Positions 36,461 to 46,199 of a stretch of 64,000 bases of DNA are shown here, piece after piece. The stretch lies in NCBI GenBank assembly GCA_032622095.1, contig CP136064.1, positions 195,769,948 through 195,833,947 of the forward strand, in the 5' to 3' direction. The position numbers and the translations under genes were made by a program. How positions within the stretch are numbered: position 1 is the stretch's first letter; each line of letters starts with the position of its first letter. This DNA is from Siphonodentalium dalli (Eukaryota; Mollusca; Scaphopoda; Gadilida; Siphonodentaliidae). The notes beneath the pieces are model-generated. The model was not told where the DNA came from. It searched no databases and was given only the letters and a program-made list of their open reading frames with translations.

Positions 36461-36723
36461 CGCCATAGAGTGTGTTATATGTTTACTGATAGGAATTGAT
36501 CGTCCTGTTGTGGACCCTACGCCACAGTGTGATATGTGCTTACTGATATAAACTGATCGTCCTAGTGTGGACCCTAGTCTTCGTGACCAGTTGATATCTC
36601 TCTTCCGGTTGTGTGTTGATTGTAGATCCACGTGTGTGTTTGAGTTCCGTAAACTTCATTAAAATAGTCTGTCTCTCGTCATCCTGAGTTTACCATAACG
36701 ATGCCCTTGCTTTGCTAATGGCG
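36461..36723 (+). repeat. 5' LTR
   Basis: Begins CGCCATAGAG and ends CTAATGGCG. The outer six bases are inverted copies of each other, in place of the usual TG...CA. An internal duplication (TACTGATA-GATCGTCCT-GTGTGGACCCTA) occurs twice. ATTAAA at 36658-36663 is a possible polyadenylation signal. A single T/G difference from the 3' LTR lies near 36714. Confidence 0.85.
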
Positions 36724-36734
36724 TGGTGGCAGCG
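36724..36734 (+). promoter_or_regulatory. Primer-binding site, tRNA-Leu type
   Basis: TGGTGGCAGCG directly follows the LTR. It is complementary to a tRNA 3' end CGCTGCCA-CCA, as in tRNA-Leu species that start GGCAGCG. The match is 11 bases, shorter than the usual 18. Confidence 0.6.
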
Positions 36735-36876
36735 TTTCGAATCCTAATTCCTCCGGCATGTCGAAATAAAGCAAGGACAGTCCCAAAAGCCGGGCGTTTA
36801 GGTACAACACGGCAACGATTGGCCACAGGTGACCGCGGAAAAGCCCGTTGTTGTAGAGCGACTATATTATAGTGAT

Positions 36877-36944
36877 ATGTTATCGGAATCCAACGACACG
36901 ATGTTATTTACTTCTCCGGAAAGTGGACTGAGGTGTCTATCCTT
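36877..36944 (+). pseudogene. gag 5' fragment before the nested insertion
   Basis: The frame starts with ATG at 36877 and runs open for 22 codons plus two bases to the insertion at 36945. It resumes at 40934 in the matching phase, so the insertion alone separates it from the rest of gag. Confidence 0.6.
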
Positions 36945-36956
36945 CACTCTTAAAAA

Positions 36957-37400
36957 AATAGGTACTTCAGAGTGCCTACGTAGGTACTAAGCTTTGTCCC
37001 AGGGGGAGTACCAACTGTTTGGTACTCTGGGGTTACAAAAGTGGTACTCTGGAGTACCAAATGTTTAGGTACTCTGGAGTACCAAAAGTGGTACTCTGGA
37101 GTACCAAAAGTTTAGGTACTCTAGAGTACCAATATGATGGTACTCTGGATTACCTACTAAATATTTAGGTTCTATCCGGGCATTGTGCATATAATACCCA
37201 CTCTGCCTTTATGTCACCGAAGTCATGACGCACACGACATGAAGTGCCAAGAAATACACACCCATTATATTATATGAAGTACCGAATATAAAGACAGGTA
37301 CTCTGAAGTATTTAGGTACTATGCATAGTACCTAGCAATTTGGTACTCCACAGAACCAAACATATAGGTACTAAGCGGAGAACCTGCCCAGATACCAAGC
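36957..37400. repeat. GGTACTCTGGAGTACC array
   Basis: About ten copies of GGTACTCTGGAGTACC or one-sided halves of it, separated by 4-12 bases such as AAAAGT. The most perfect run is 37040-37130; later copies are decayed. Each word is self-complementary, so single strands could form serial hairpins and a dimeric protein could bind each site. Confidence 0.85.
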
Positions 37401-37589
37401 ACTCGAAATTACGAAACATGGCCGACAGCAAATTTAACAATGTGGCAATTTAGATTCCAAATGAAGCTATGGCGTTTAAACATTGAATAAAGTACAAAAC
37501 CACTCCATTGCATAGTGATAATGATATAATCCGAATTATACATGCATTACTTTTATTAGTATATAACCTTGATCGTGATTTTGAACTTA

Positions 37590-39010
37590 AATCAAAGTTT
37601 AAGATCTCGATTTCAGGATTCCCTGTTCCCTGCATGTGGAGTAAAATTGGTCTGAATGTCCAAAAATAATTTCTTAATTTGTGTGCAATAATATTAAGTA
37701 AACATAAATCAAACATCTTGGAACTGGTCTGGATGAAACACCGATCGATCTAGAATAGCCCGATAAATAAAAAAACTACCTTGCGATAAATCGCAAACCT
37801 TTGCGAATCGCAAACAACTTTGCAATAAGTACCGGTATATGCGATTTAGTGTAAAGGTTTTTCGATTGATTACAAAAGGTTTGCGATTAATCGCAATGGT
37901 TTGTGATTTATCGCAGATATATTTTCATGCATTGGCATTAATGGACTTGAACCATATAAATATAATCCGACATCTTCAACAGGTCTGTGTAAACCACCAA
38001 TCGATCTATAATAGCACATGGTTGGGCTAAATAAGACCGATCTTTCTTTGGCAGCAAGCATGCATGTGGGATAAGGCGAGCAAACCTTCGCAATAAATTA
38101 CAAAACAACTTTGCGAAAAATTACAAATACCTTTGCTATAACTCGCAAACCTTTAAGATAAATCTCAAACATCTTTACGAGGACTCTCAGACTGCGTAGT
38201 GGGTGATTAAATTTTGCGAATTATCGCAAACATGTTTGAGATTTGTGGCAAACTTTTTTGGTGCTAAAAATTTCTTAATTGGTGTGTAAACATTATAAAT
38301 CAGCCACCTTAAACAGGTCTCAGTGGACAACCTATTAATTTATAATTGAACGGTCGAGCTAAAATAGACCGATCAGTCATTCACGGCCAGATGCAAGAAT
38401 GTTGAGAGGAGCAAAACTTTGCGAAAAATCACAAACACTTTCGCGAACACGCAAACCATTACGATAAATCTCAAACATCTTTACGATAAATCTCAGACTA
38501 CGTACTGTGTGAATAAAAAAATTTATTTATCGCAAAGATGTTTGAGATTTGTCGCAAAGGTTTTTTTTGCACTAATGGGCTTCTGTGAATATTATAAATC
38601 AGACATCTTAAACAGGTCTGAGTGAACAACCTATCAATCTATGCCCGGTCGGACTAAAATAGACCGATCAGTCATTCACAGCCAGATGCATGAGTGATGA
38701 GGGAGCAAACCTTTGCGATATATCACGAACACCTTTGCGATAACACACAAACCTTTACGATAAATCTCAAACATCTTTATGATAACTCTCAGACTACGTA
38801 CTGGGCGATTATATTTTTGCGATTTATCGCAAAGATGTTTGAGATTTGTCGCAAAGGCTTTTTGCCGATAATGGGCTTCTGTGAACATTATAAATCAGAC
38901 ATCTTAAACAGGTCTGAGTGACCAACCTATCAATCTATAATTGCCCGGACATGCTAAAATAGACCGATCGGTCATTCACAGCCAAGGGAGCAAATATTTG
39001 CGATAACTCC
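37590..39010. repeat. Tandem 297-bp units with TTTGCGATTTATCGCAAA palindromes
   Basis: CAGGTCTG words start units at about 37981, 38317, 38611 and 38908. Each continues with CTAAAATAGACCGATC-GTCATTCACAG, GGGAGCAAACCTTTGCGATA and closes with AACATTATAAATCAGACATC. Palindromic TTTGCGAT...ATCGCAAA words recur several times per unit. Short open frames in both orientations are repeat-encoded and not genes. Confidence 0.8.
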
Positions 39011-39064
39011 CAAACCTTTGTAAATAGTGTGCAAAATACTAAAAAATGGGGAGACCATTAACTT

Positions 39065-39450
39065 TGGTTAATTAAAACTGTTGTTTGAAAAATACCGCTA
39101 TAGCGCTCACTAGTACTCGCTACAAGGAGGTGTTGAATGGGTTACCAGAATTATTATCACTCTCCCAAAAAAATTGCCACGGTGTTCAGTGTTTTGCTTA
39201 TCGTACACTTACAATGCGCTGTATCAGTAAATGAACAAATACTAAGATACATGTAACACAAAGAGAGTTTAATGTATCTAATATATGATAAAGTTTGGTA
39301 AAGCCATAGTTAATAAATTATTCTCCATTCGCATCTATGCGTCAACAAGTCAGTGGCATTGCCTGATCACCAGAGCCATATAATGTAGAATTTCGCTAAT
39401 ATGGTTTCCAGTTATGGATGAGGTTATTTCCTAGCAAAGCAGAAATGGCC
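39065..39450 (-). repeat. Dispersed repeat G, inverted copy
   Basis: Reverse complement of 1330-1720. It lies directly beside the 297-bp units, as repeat G does at 1.3-2.7 kb, confirming that they travel together. Confidence 0.7.
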
Positions 39451-39459
39451 GAATCGCTC

Positions 39460-40655
39460 AGAATGATAACCACACATGTAGCCAGACATGTTTTGATAAG
39501 AACATGAAGCATCTGGACATTGGAATGGTCTACATGTTCATGTATGTATACAGCTAAGCTCTAATTGACCCCTCCCCCTTAACGACACTGGCCACCGATA
39601 TTACGAGTAGTTGCGAATGTCGGTCAGTGACCAACTTTGAATGTTAATTAAACCGTAAACCAATTATTAATTGAAATATTGTTTTGTGTATAGTTAATAT
39701 GGTGCATGGCGCTGATGAAAAGCTGGACTGGGTGTTTACAAGGTGTCCATGTAAAAAATTAGTGCGGCGTACAGTGGTCGCAAAATATTATTAATAAGAC
39801 TGTATAAAGATTATCTGCGGTTGCCACACATCAACCACTTGACCATGGTTGAACGGCGGTATGGTATAACCGGTGTCTGACTGTCATTAACGCCCTACAA
39901 CCTTGTTAAAGGGGGTGATTAATTAGAGCATAGCTGTAGTACGTTACTAAAAGCTTGCGATTGATTCAGTTATAACGTGTGTCCCAGAATTGGATCCATA
40001 TCTCCGAGATTATCCACCATTCCATAAATATATCAGAACAATATCACAGCATCACAGGCGTTTCGATCAAAAGAATAGCAGAATCCGTAACTGGGCGACA
40101 TTTCATGGCGACATGGTTCTCTTGGATGTCTCGTAATCATAGTCACCAGTGGTTGATTCTTGTGAGTTAATTGGGCGGTTTATAATGTTGTGAAACTTAA
40201 GTATCTGTCTTTTGTAATTCACAATAATGTTGTGTTGTGCATGTATTAAACCACACTGCACTCAATGACTTTTCAATTTGGTCTAGCTCAGTTCACCGAA
40301 AATTGCAGCTTTCAATAATGTAAACGCCCGTTATTTTTTCGGAGGTTATATATCATCTTGTCCCGTCCATGTACAACCATAATCCACACAGTGCTGACAA
40401 TATTCCAGGTTATTGAGAAGCCAGTTAGGTCCAATTTCACACACACAAAAATATGTTGATGAATTTCAGAGATGTTACTTCCCTAATCTTAAATCCACCC
40501 AGCGAGCGAACAACGTACCTGAACTGGCATATACTACAACATGTAAGCCCAGTCCGATATCAACATAAAATGTCTAAGTCTGATGTTTGTTTGTCTCTTC
40601 GTCCATGTTTATATACTGTAAAAAATCTCAATCGTATCAACTTGAAGTGGCTGGA
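39460..40655. other. Interior of the 4-kb DNA element, unassigned
   Basis: No transposase motif or repeat was recognised. The 79-codon frame at 40453-40692 runs into the right-hand repeats and is not supported as a gene. Confidence 0.45.
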
Positions 40656-40659
40656 CGCC

Positions 40660-40915
40660 GCCATTTTATCGAGATCGGCTAGTACCAAATGAATTATCAC
40701 GTGATGCCATCACGTGGGTAACACTTGGGTACCGAGATCGCGCTAGTGCCAATGAATTATCACGTGATGCCATCACGTGGCTAACATTCAGGTTCCGATA
40801 GTGGATAGTACCAACATGGTGTGGTACTATATCAATTTTTAGAACCAAATTCTTCTCAATACCTGTTGGTCTGGTACTATCAGACATATTGGCACTACCT
40901 TAGTACCTATATGGC
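40660..40915. repeat. Right subterminal repeats with CACGTG palindromes
   Basis: A 62-63-base unit is present twice. Each contains AATGAATTATCACGTGATG and the perfect palindrome CACGTGATGCCATCACGTG (40698-40716 and 40761-40779). GGTACT/AGTACC words continue to 40908. Confidence 0.8.
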
Positions 40916-40933
40916 TTATTATTTATAAGTGTG

Positions 40934-41971
40934 TTCGGAGAAACAAGTTCTTCCTTCCAAAAGTGGAAACGGCAACTAACACAACTAGTTATGAGGGATG
41001 ACAATCTGTCTCCGTTTTTGAGAGATGAGACATCTTGGACGAAGAAGAGTATAGTTTCGCCTCTTCGAAGATTTACAGATGATGACATCAGTGTTCCAGA
41101 ACAGTTGCCTAAAACCGCTCAACAGAAATGCATTTTCCTGGACATATTCCTAAACGGGATTGCAAGATACTGTCCCGCTATCCCAAGAAGTTCTATTGTC
41201 AGAAATTCTACATCAATAGCCGGTGTATGGAAAACCATATGTCAGCATTATGGGATATATGCAACTGATGAGAACGTGATACAGGTCGACAGCAAGAACG
41301 TGGGTGACAGTCTTATTTATTGGCAACAAACTAACAGTCAGCTCGAACACGACACTACGCATACTGTCAGAGACCATGAAAGTCACCACGAACACAAAGT
41401 ACAAGTGTCAGATAATAATCAGAGTCACAACCTTCTACACACAGTGACAGAGGGACACACATCATCAGAAACGTGTGAAAGCATTCAAAGCGCGCAAATA
41501 CCACAAAATATGACTCACTCCGTTTGTGTATTGCACGAAACAATAAGCGAAAAGTGGGACAAATCTGTTGATGACCGTGGTATCTCAGCTATGACAGATG
41601 TATCAGATCAAGACTTGGAAATGACTGACATGGACACAGGATCATTTACATTTCATATAAATAAGGTCTACGACTTGATATCGTCCGGTGAATCAGATCA
41701 CTTGGTATCATTCAGCGTGAATAAGGACTTTGTACATGCAGTCATTGAGTCAGTGAATCCATCCGATACACCAAACACATGTATAAAGAGCTTGGAGACC
41801 AGCAATGTGAAATGTGCAAGTCCAAGAGAATGGATCAACATAGTGTGTGGGCCAGAGTTCGAGAGTGGTTCTGTTCTTACCTGTCAACAGATGCGGACGT
41901 TTCGCGGAATGTGGCCATATCGTGCCAAAGACAATGCTAATGTTACACTTCACAAACAAGCCATCCAATAA
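40934..41971 (+). CDS. gag-like protein of the LTR element, main part
   Basis: The open frame (about 345 codons) has an N-terminal region typical of invertebrate LTR-element Gag: SFQKWKRQL, DDNLSPFL, QKCIFLDI, RYCPAIPRSSIVRNSTSI and VWKTICQHYGI. Downstream it departs from the usual Gag. It becomes rich in His, Ser, Thr and Gln, with no CCHC knuckle or protease, and ends with a stretch (INKVYDLISSGES onward) that I do not recognise. The frame is intact to its stop, in keeping with the youth of the LTRs. Codons upstream of 40934 belong to the nested element. Confidence 0.7.
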   Translation, partial: FGETSSSFQKWKRQLTQLVMRDDNLSPFLRDETSWTKKSIVSPLRRFTDDDISVPEQLPKTAQQKCIFLDIFLNGIARYCPAIPRSSIVRNSTSIAGVWKTICQHYGIYATDENVIQVDSKNVGDSLIYWQQTNSQLEHDTTHTVRDHESHHEHKVQVSDNNQSHNLLHTVTEGHTSSETCESIQSAQIPQNMTHSVCVLHETISEKWDKSVDDRGISAMTDVSDQDLEMTDMDTGSFTFHINKVYDLISSGESDHLVSFSVNKDFVHAVIESVNPSDTPNTCIKSLETSNVKCASPREWINIVCGPEFESGSVLTCQQMRTFRGMWPYRAKDNANVTLHKQAIQ

Positions 41972-42253
41972 CATTGTTCGATTTCCATATGAACACTGAC
42001 TAAAATTGGGGTCATGTCTGCGTGTGAAGTTGTGTTCAAGATGTGAAGCTCAGTCAATCGAAATTAGATATTATGTTCCTGATTTTAGTATACAAGACAT
42101 ATACTATCAAAACTCACTCACGGGTGAGTGAGTGACACGTGATCAAAGACTCGGTTTGTGAAGTTGTGTGCGACATGTGTCAGCCGATCATTATGTCAAG
42201 AGTTTATATTACCTAATATTTCTTTTCATACGAAATGTCGTGACTCTATAGAC

Positions 42254-42276
42254 AGAGGGGAGGAGAAGAAAGGTGG
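42254..42276 (+). promoter_or_regulatory. Polypurine tract
   Basis: An almost pure A/G run (AGAGGGGAGGAGAAGAAAGG) lies three bases before the 3' LTR, in the position of the plus-strand primer of LTR elements. Confidence 0.75.
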
Positions 42277-42279
42277 TCA

Positions 42280-42542
42280 CGCCATAGAGTGTGTTATATG
42301 TTTACTGATAGGAATTGATCGTCCTGTTGTGGACCCTACGCCACAGTGTGATATGTGCTTACTGATATAAACTGATCGTCCTAGTGTGGACCCTAGTCTT
42401 CGTGACCAGTTGATATCTCTCTTCCGGTTGTGTGTTGATTGTAGATCCACGTGTGTGTTTGAGTTCCGTAAACTTCATTAAAATAGTCTGTCTCTCGTCA
42501 TCCTGAGTTTACCATAACGATGCCCTTGCTTGGCTAATGGCG
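42280..42542 (+). repeat. 3' LTR
   Basis: Same length as the 5' LTR; 262 of 263 bases match on reading. Ends CTAATGGCG, followed by CTATG of the target. Confidence 0.85.
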
Positions 42543-42993
42543 CTATGTATTTGTGTGTCCATAGTTAACTTATATTGAAATGTGACTAGAGAGGATATAT
42601 TGGCGCGCGATATACATTAAGAGCTTTGTAGTTTGTTACATACAACTGTGCAATGTTATCGTTGACGAAGACAATTCACGCATTTTCACGATACAACGCC
42701 CAGTCAGACGAGTGTCCTAAATGATATAGAGTTATCTCTCTTTGACGGAACCTGAACTCAGACAGTACTTGATCAGTAATAAAATACAAACAAGTTCGGA
42801 ATTATGGTTCAAGGACAAGCAAATAACTCTTAATGATGTATTGTCATGTAAACGTGCCAATGTTTCTAGTGGTGGGTGGGACTGTTCCAGTGAAATCTAT
42901 GGTACCCCCATGGAAATGTCTAGGGCTGTGTTCATACATGCGATAAACCCAAATGTCCCCAAATTCCTAGTAGACAGTATTGAGTCAACCTGA
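42543..42993 (+). pseudogene. Host-like exon region, copy A (right part after LTR element)
   Basis: This copy aligns with 45335-45548 plus 47702-47816 (copy B). Shared blocks are GCGCGCGA, ATTATCGTTGA-GA-GACAATTC, CACGACACAGTGCCCAGTC and GAGTTATCTCTCTTTGACGG. Here the ATG seen in copy B is deleted with about nine bases. The frame then reads EPELRQYLISNK, a Trp-Phe-Lys block, TLNDVLSCKRAN, GWDCSSEIYG, and stops at 42993. I do not recognise the protein. It may be the first exon of a multicopy gene or the start of a transposon ORF. Confidence 0.55.
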
Positions 42994-43429
42994 ATTTTCC
43001 ACTTGCAATGCAAATACAAAATCTGCAGTTGCAATAGTGCCTTTATTTGCATGTTCAATTTTGAAATCAGAAATATTATGTCATATTTATAATATGTAAT
43101 GTGTATCTGTGTCTGTGTTGGTTCGGTTTAGAAGCCTTATTTAGTTATCGAGAGATACAAGTATCCTCTGCTGCCATGGACACAGGTGCCCCCAAATTAT
43201 TTCTCGATTCTTCCCTGCCCCGAGGGGGGGATACGTTTTTTACAGCCTCAGGCAAATGTTTTACTAAAGACCTTTTGTGCCCTTATTTGACATTTGTAAC
43301 AGTTTAAAACATATTTTAAGTATTTATAACAACAAAAACACCATATTTAGGGTACTGGGACCTCATATGGGCCTTAGTGGAAATTACATTAAGCTATGGC
43401 ATGTTACATACAGGAATTCAATCTAAAGA

Positions 43430-43460
43430 TATATATATATATATATTAAAACAATATATA
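43430..43460. repeat. TA microsatellite
   Basis: About nine TA units with a nearby AATATATATAAA run. Confidence 0.85.
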
Positions 43461-43975
43461 TAAAACAAAATGTTTCAATGATCAAAATGTGCTTGAAGCG
43501 CACAAAGAGGCCGCCGCTAAATAAAGTCTTTGTCTAAGATCAAAATGTGTGCGAAGTCACACACAGGGGGGCCACAGGTATCTCCGACGCTGAATATAGG
43601 CTCCCGAGGGGAGCCTGTTTCAGCTAGTGTATTATAATAGAAGTAAGTTGCTCCAGTTCACTAACATAAGTGGTATGGAATATGTTAGATACTGGGCTGG
43701 TTGAAAGACTAATCAGGAGATAGTTAGAAATTATGAAGTTGTGTGTATCCTGCACAATGACCTATGTTTACAGATAATCAGCAATTTATGAAAACTTTTT
43801 TTTCAATTAAAACAGCTTCTGAAACAGGTTAAACTGTTATTTGAACTAAATGAGATAATTCCCAGTCATATGAGTGATATCAGTAGAGTTTTGTGCAGTT
43901 TTAGACCAAATTTAGTGAAATTTGGGGGGGGGTTGTAACCTGGGCCTATATTAAACTCTGTTCAAGTGATTCCGA

Positions 43976-44530
43976 CTAACCTAACTAACCTCGCAATTGT
44001 ACGTGTTCATGTTCCGATGATTTGTGTCAAGTTTCATAAACATTAATAAAGAAAGGAATGGATAAAAGCTTGTGTATGTCGCAGAAAGAGTGTGGTAAAA
44101 CCTTACTAAAACGTCAGATCGGGACCAGAATCGCAGGTGCACAGGTTCCCATTGTGGTAAATATATATGTGAAGTTTCAAAACAATTAACCACGAATTGA
44201 AGGAGAACAAGATGTGTCAACGGTGCGTACATAAAGAGTCCGACCCATCTGATAAAACTAGTCGCATGCGGGTGCACATAATCCCATGGTGATAAACATC
44301 TGTGCCTTTGACTTAAAACGAGGGAGTATACATACAAGCTTGGACACAATTACGTATATTGCGAACATTTTCTAATTAAATCTGGAGGTGGGAATGTCAC
44401 CATGGGACTAAGCGTAGACCCGTAGTGCAAGTGGGCTACATTAAGGGTAGCCATATTAAACTATTTGTTTTCAGGAAAAAAAACATAAGGAATAAAGGCT
44501 CGCATAAAATTATGCATGTTGCGAAAAAAC
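43976..44530 (+). repeat. Decayed satellite S, block 1 (partner 47817-48420)
   Basis: Collinear with 47817-48420: CCTCGCAATTG, CCGATGATTT, GTATGTCGCAGAAAGAGTG, CTAGTCGCATGCGGG, ACATAATCCCATGGTGATAA and CAAGCTTGGACACAATTACG. Within it a roughly 180-200-base unit recurs in weak form. The minus-strand frame of 122 codons across it is not a gene: its peptide is not conserved between blocks. Confidence 0.7.
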
Positions 44531-44535
44531 ATTAA

Positions 44536-44946
44536 CCCTTTACCCAACAGAACGGCCCTGTGCCAATGCATTCTCTTATATATGCGAGTCGACCATAGGT
44601 CGCCTCGCATATATAAGAGAATGCATTGGCTTAACACATATTAAAAATGATAAAATTGTCAAAGAATGTAGAAAAATATTATAAAAATTGTTAAAAAATG
44701 TAAGAAAAAATTATAAAATTGTTAAAGAATGTAAGAAAAAATGGTAAAAAGTGTTAAAAAAAGAATTGTTTTAGGCCAATGCATTCTCTTATATATGCGA
44801 GGCGACCTATGTAGCCATCACAATGTGGTCAATGAACCGGTTCCAATGATATCCATATTTGTATGGTGTTATTGAGACAGACCGAAGATATTTTAGGCTG
44901 TTGAAGCTTTATTTGGGCGTTTTTGGCCGGTTTGTTGGGTAAAGGG
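44536..44946. mobile_element. piggyBac-type MITE with TTAA duplication
   Basis: TTAA flanks both sides (44532-44535 and 44947-44950). The 26-base termini read CCCTTTACCCAACA and are inverted copies with few differences. TTAA targets and CCCTTT ends are typical of piggyBac elements. The interior contains a 67-base hairpin (44563-44629), A-rich repeats and another single hairpin arm (44776-44807). No transposase. It is inserted in satellite S. Confidence 0.8.
44563..44629. repeat. 67-base near-perfect hairpin, copy 1
   Basis: Two 32-base arms with one mismatch and a 3-base loop (ATA). The arm begins CCAATGCATTCTCTTATATA. It is identical to 45073-45139. A third, single arm is at 44776-44807. 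Confidence 0.9.
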
Positions 44947-45024
44947 TTAACTCGAAAAAAGGGGATAACTCCACTAAAACAATGGATCAATCGCAGGTTC
45001 TATAGTGAGTTCAGTTCTGATTGA

Positions 45025-45261
45025 CCCTTTGGGTGCCAGGTCCAATTTTTGTATCAACCCATATACCCTGTGCCAATGCATTCTCTTATATATGCGAGTC
45101 GACCATAGGTCGCCTCGCATATATAAGAGAATGCATTGGCCTAACATTTTTTTTTTTTTTTTTACAATTTTTTATAATTTTAATAATTTATTCTTATATT
45201 CTTTAACAGACTTATTTTGTAGGTTTAGGGCCGATGAGATCGGCCCCTGGCACTCAAAGGG
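45025..45261. mobile_element. Second piggyBac-like MITE
   Basis: Ends CCCTTTGGGTGCCAGG and the complement of CCCTTTGAGTGCCAGG, flanked by TTGA on the left (45021-45024) and TTAA on the right (45262-45265). The TTGA is probably a mutated TTAA. It carries the same 67-base hairpin as the previous MITE but its terminal sequence beyond CCCTTT is different. Confidence 0.7.
45073..45139. repeat. 67-base hairpin, copy 2
   Basis: Identical to 44563-44629, including the preceding CCCTGTG. Confidence 0.9.
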
Positions 45262-45295
45262 TTAAAGCTAATGATGTGGAATCCCACGGTTCGGG

Positions 45296-45548
45296 GAAAT
45301 AGAAAGTATACGACAACTAATCAGACCCACTATTTAGTCGTGGGTCCGTATAGTTAACTTTGACTGAAATGTGACTTGAGAGCATATTGGCGCGCGAAGT
45401 ACATCAACAACTTTGTTACAACTGTGCGATATTATCGTTGATGACGACAATTCGTGCATTTTCACGACACAGTGCCCAGTCAGACGAGCTAGTGTCCTAA
45501 AGGATATAGAGTTATCTCTCTTTGACGGTAATGTCCGAACCTGAAATA
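45296..45548 (+). pseudogene. Host-like exon region, copy B (left part before LINE)
   Basis: Matches 36421-36460 and 42543-42750, the two flanks of the LTR element. ATG at 45531 opens MSEPEI in the frame that continues at 47713 after the LINE with LEYFI. In copy A the corresponding ATG is lost, so copy B shows the more original start. Confidence 0.55.
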
Positions 45549-45810
45549 ATATTGATTGAATGATTTGGGGTTTAACGTCGTTTTAGCAACAAGCGATATC
45601 ACGACGAGAAGAAACAGATTATCAAAATCGAGTGAAGCAACTGTGATTAGAAATGACAGTGAATTAGACAAAAGCAAAACAAAACATATACAAATAAAAA
45701 CACCCAAATCGGAGCGTGAGTGCTCGAATGGGGTCAGTACAATTAAGAAACTGACCATTGTGCAAACACATATAAAACAGAATATCAAAGCAGATAGGAA
45801 TACAGCAAAA

Positions 45811-46199
45811 CTAAAACCTGCATGAAATATATTCAGCAAATATAAATAATGTATTAAGACTTCCGCATATCGAATAGTTGTAGTAGGTGACAACGTCGCC
45901 TTCTGGCTGAGTGATAAGATATTTATAATATCTGATTAATCTGGCGTGGGTCCTAATCATTCGATCAAGCTGGCAATCGGGTGGTTGTCTCAGTAGGTGA
46001 TTCCTCACACGAAAGCCAGCATCCCTCCAGAGAATTGCATGGATGTCTGCGGCTCCTTCTATTTCACTGAAAATTGACTCTTTCTCTCGAAGCATCGTAT
46101 CGAACTTTGAAAACTCAAAGATCAACCCTTTTTTCTGAGAGTCGAAACTTTTGACAGGTTTGGGAGAATTTTTTTTTTCGAACAATGGGATCAACTTCC
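45811..46199 (-). pseudogene. Remnant between ORF1 and the LINE 3' end
   Basis: A shifted frame continues with KKGLIFEFSKFDTMLREKESIF and a Trp-Arg-Asp block (ILWRDAGFRVRNH). I do not recognise it as RT or endonuclease. It may be ORF1 C-terminus plus a 3' UTR read through. Confidence 0.35.

Larger units (their letters stand above)
36945..40933. mobile_element. 4-kb non-autonomous DNA element with palindromic subterminal arrays
   Basis: Ends are CACTCTTAAAA at the left and the complement of CACACTTATAAA at the right, each followed by ATAGGTACT, with TT on both flanks. The left subterminal region (36957-37400) has a tandem series of GGTACTCTGGAGTACC. The right (40660-40915) has GTACC words and two CACGTGATGCCATCACGTG palindromes. 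The middle holds about four 297-bp units with TTTGCGAT palindromes and an inverted copy of repeat G. No transposase. CAC ends with subterminal repeat arrays resemble CACTA/EnSpm elements; that assignment is inference. Confidence 0.65.
36461..42542 (+). mobile_element. Young non-autonomous LTR retrotransposon, gag only (TR-GAG-like)
   Basis: The ends are 263-base direct repeats differing at one position. A primer-binding site follows the 5' LTR and a purine-rich tract precedes the 3' LTR. The only coding region is gag. No protease, RT, RNase H or integrase is present, so the element depends on a partner for movement. The interior is enlarged by a 4-kb DNA element at 36945-40933; without it the element would be about 2.1 kb. 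The flanks read CTA on both sides, possibly part of an imperfect CACTA/CGCTA duplication. A related uninterrupted locus at 45.3 kb supports the insertion point. Confidence 0.85.

Noticed and set aside
36457-36471. TG near 36471 considered as the canonical LTR start
   Set aside because: Identity between the two LTRs extends ten bases further out, to CGCCAT, so the repeat boundary is not at that TG.
43981-44349. 122-codon minus-strand frame
   Set aside because: Lies in decayed satellite S; the partner block near 47.8-48.2 kb does not keep it open.
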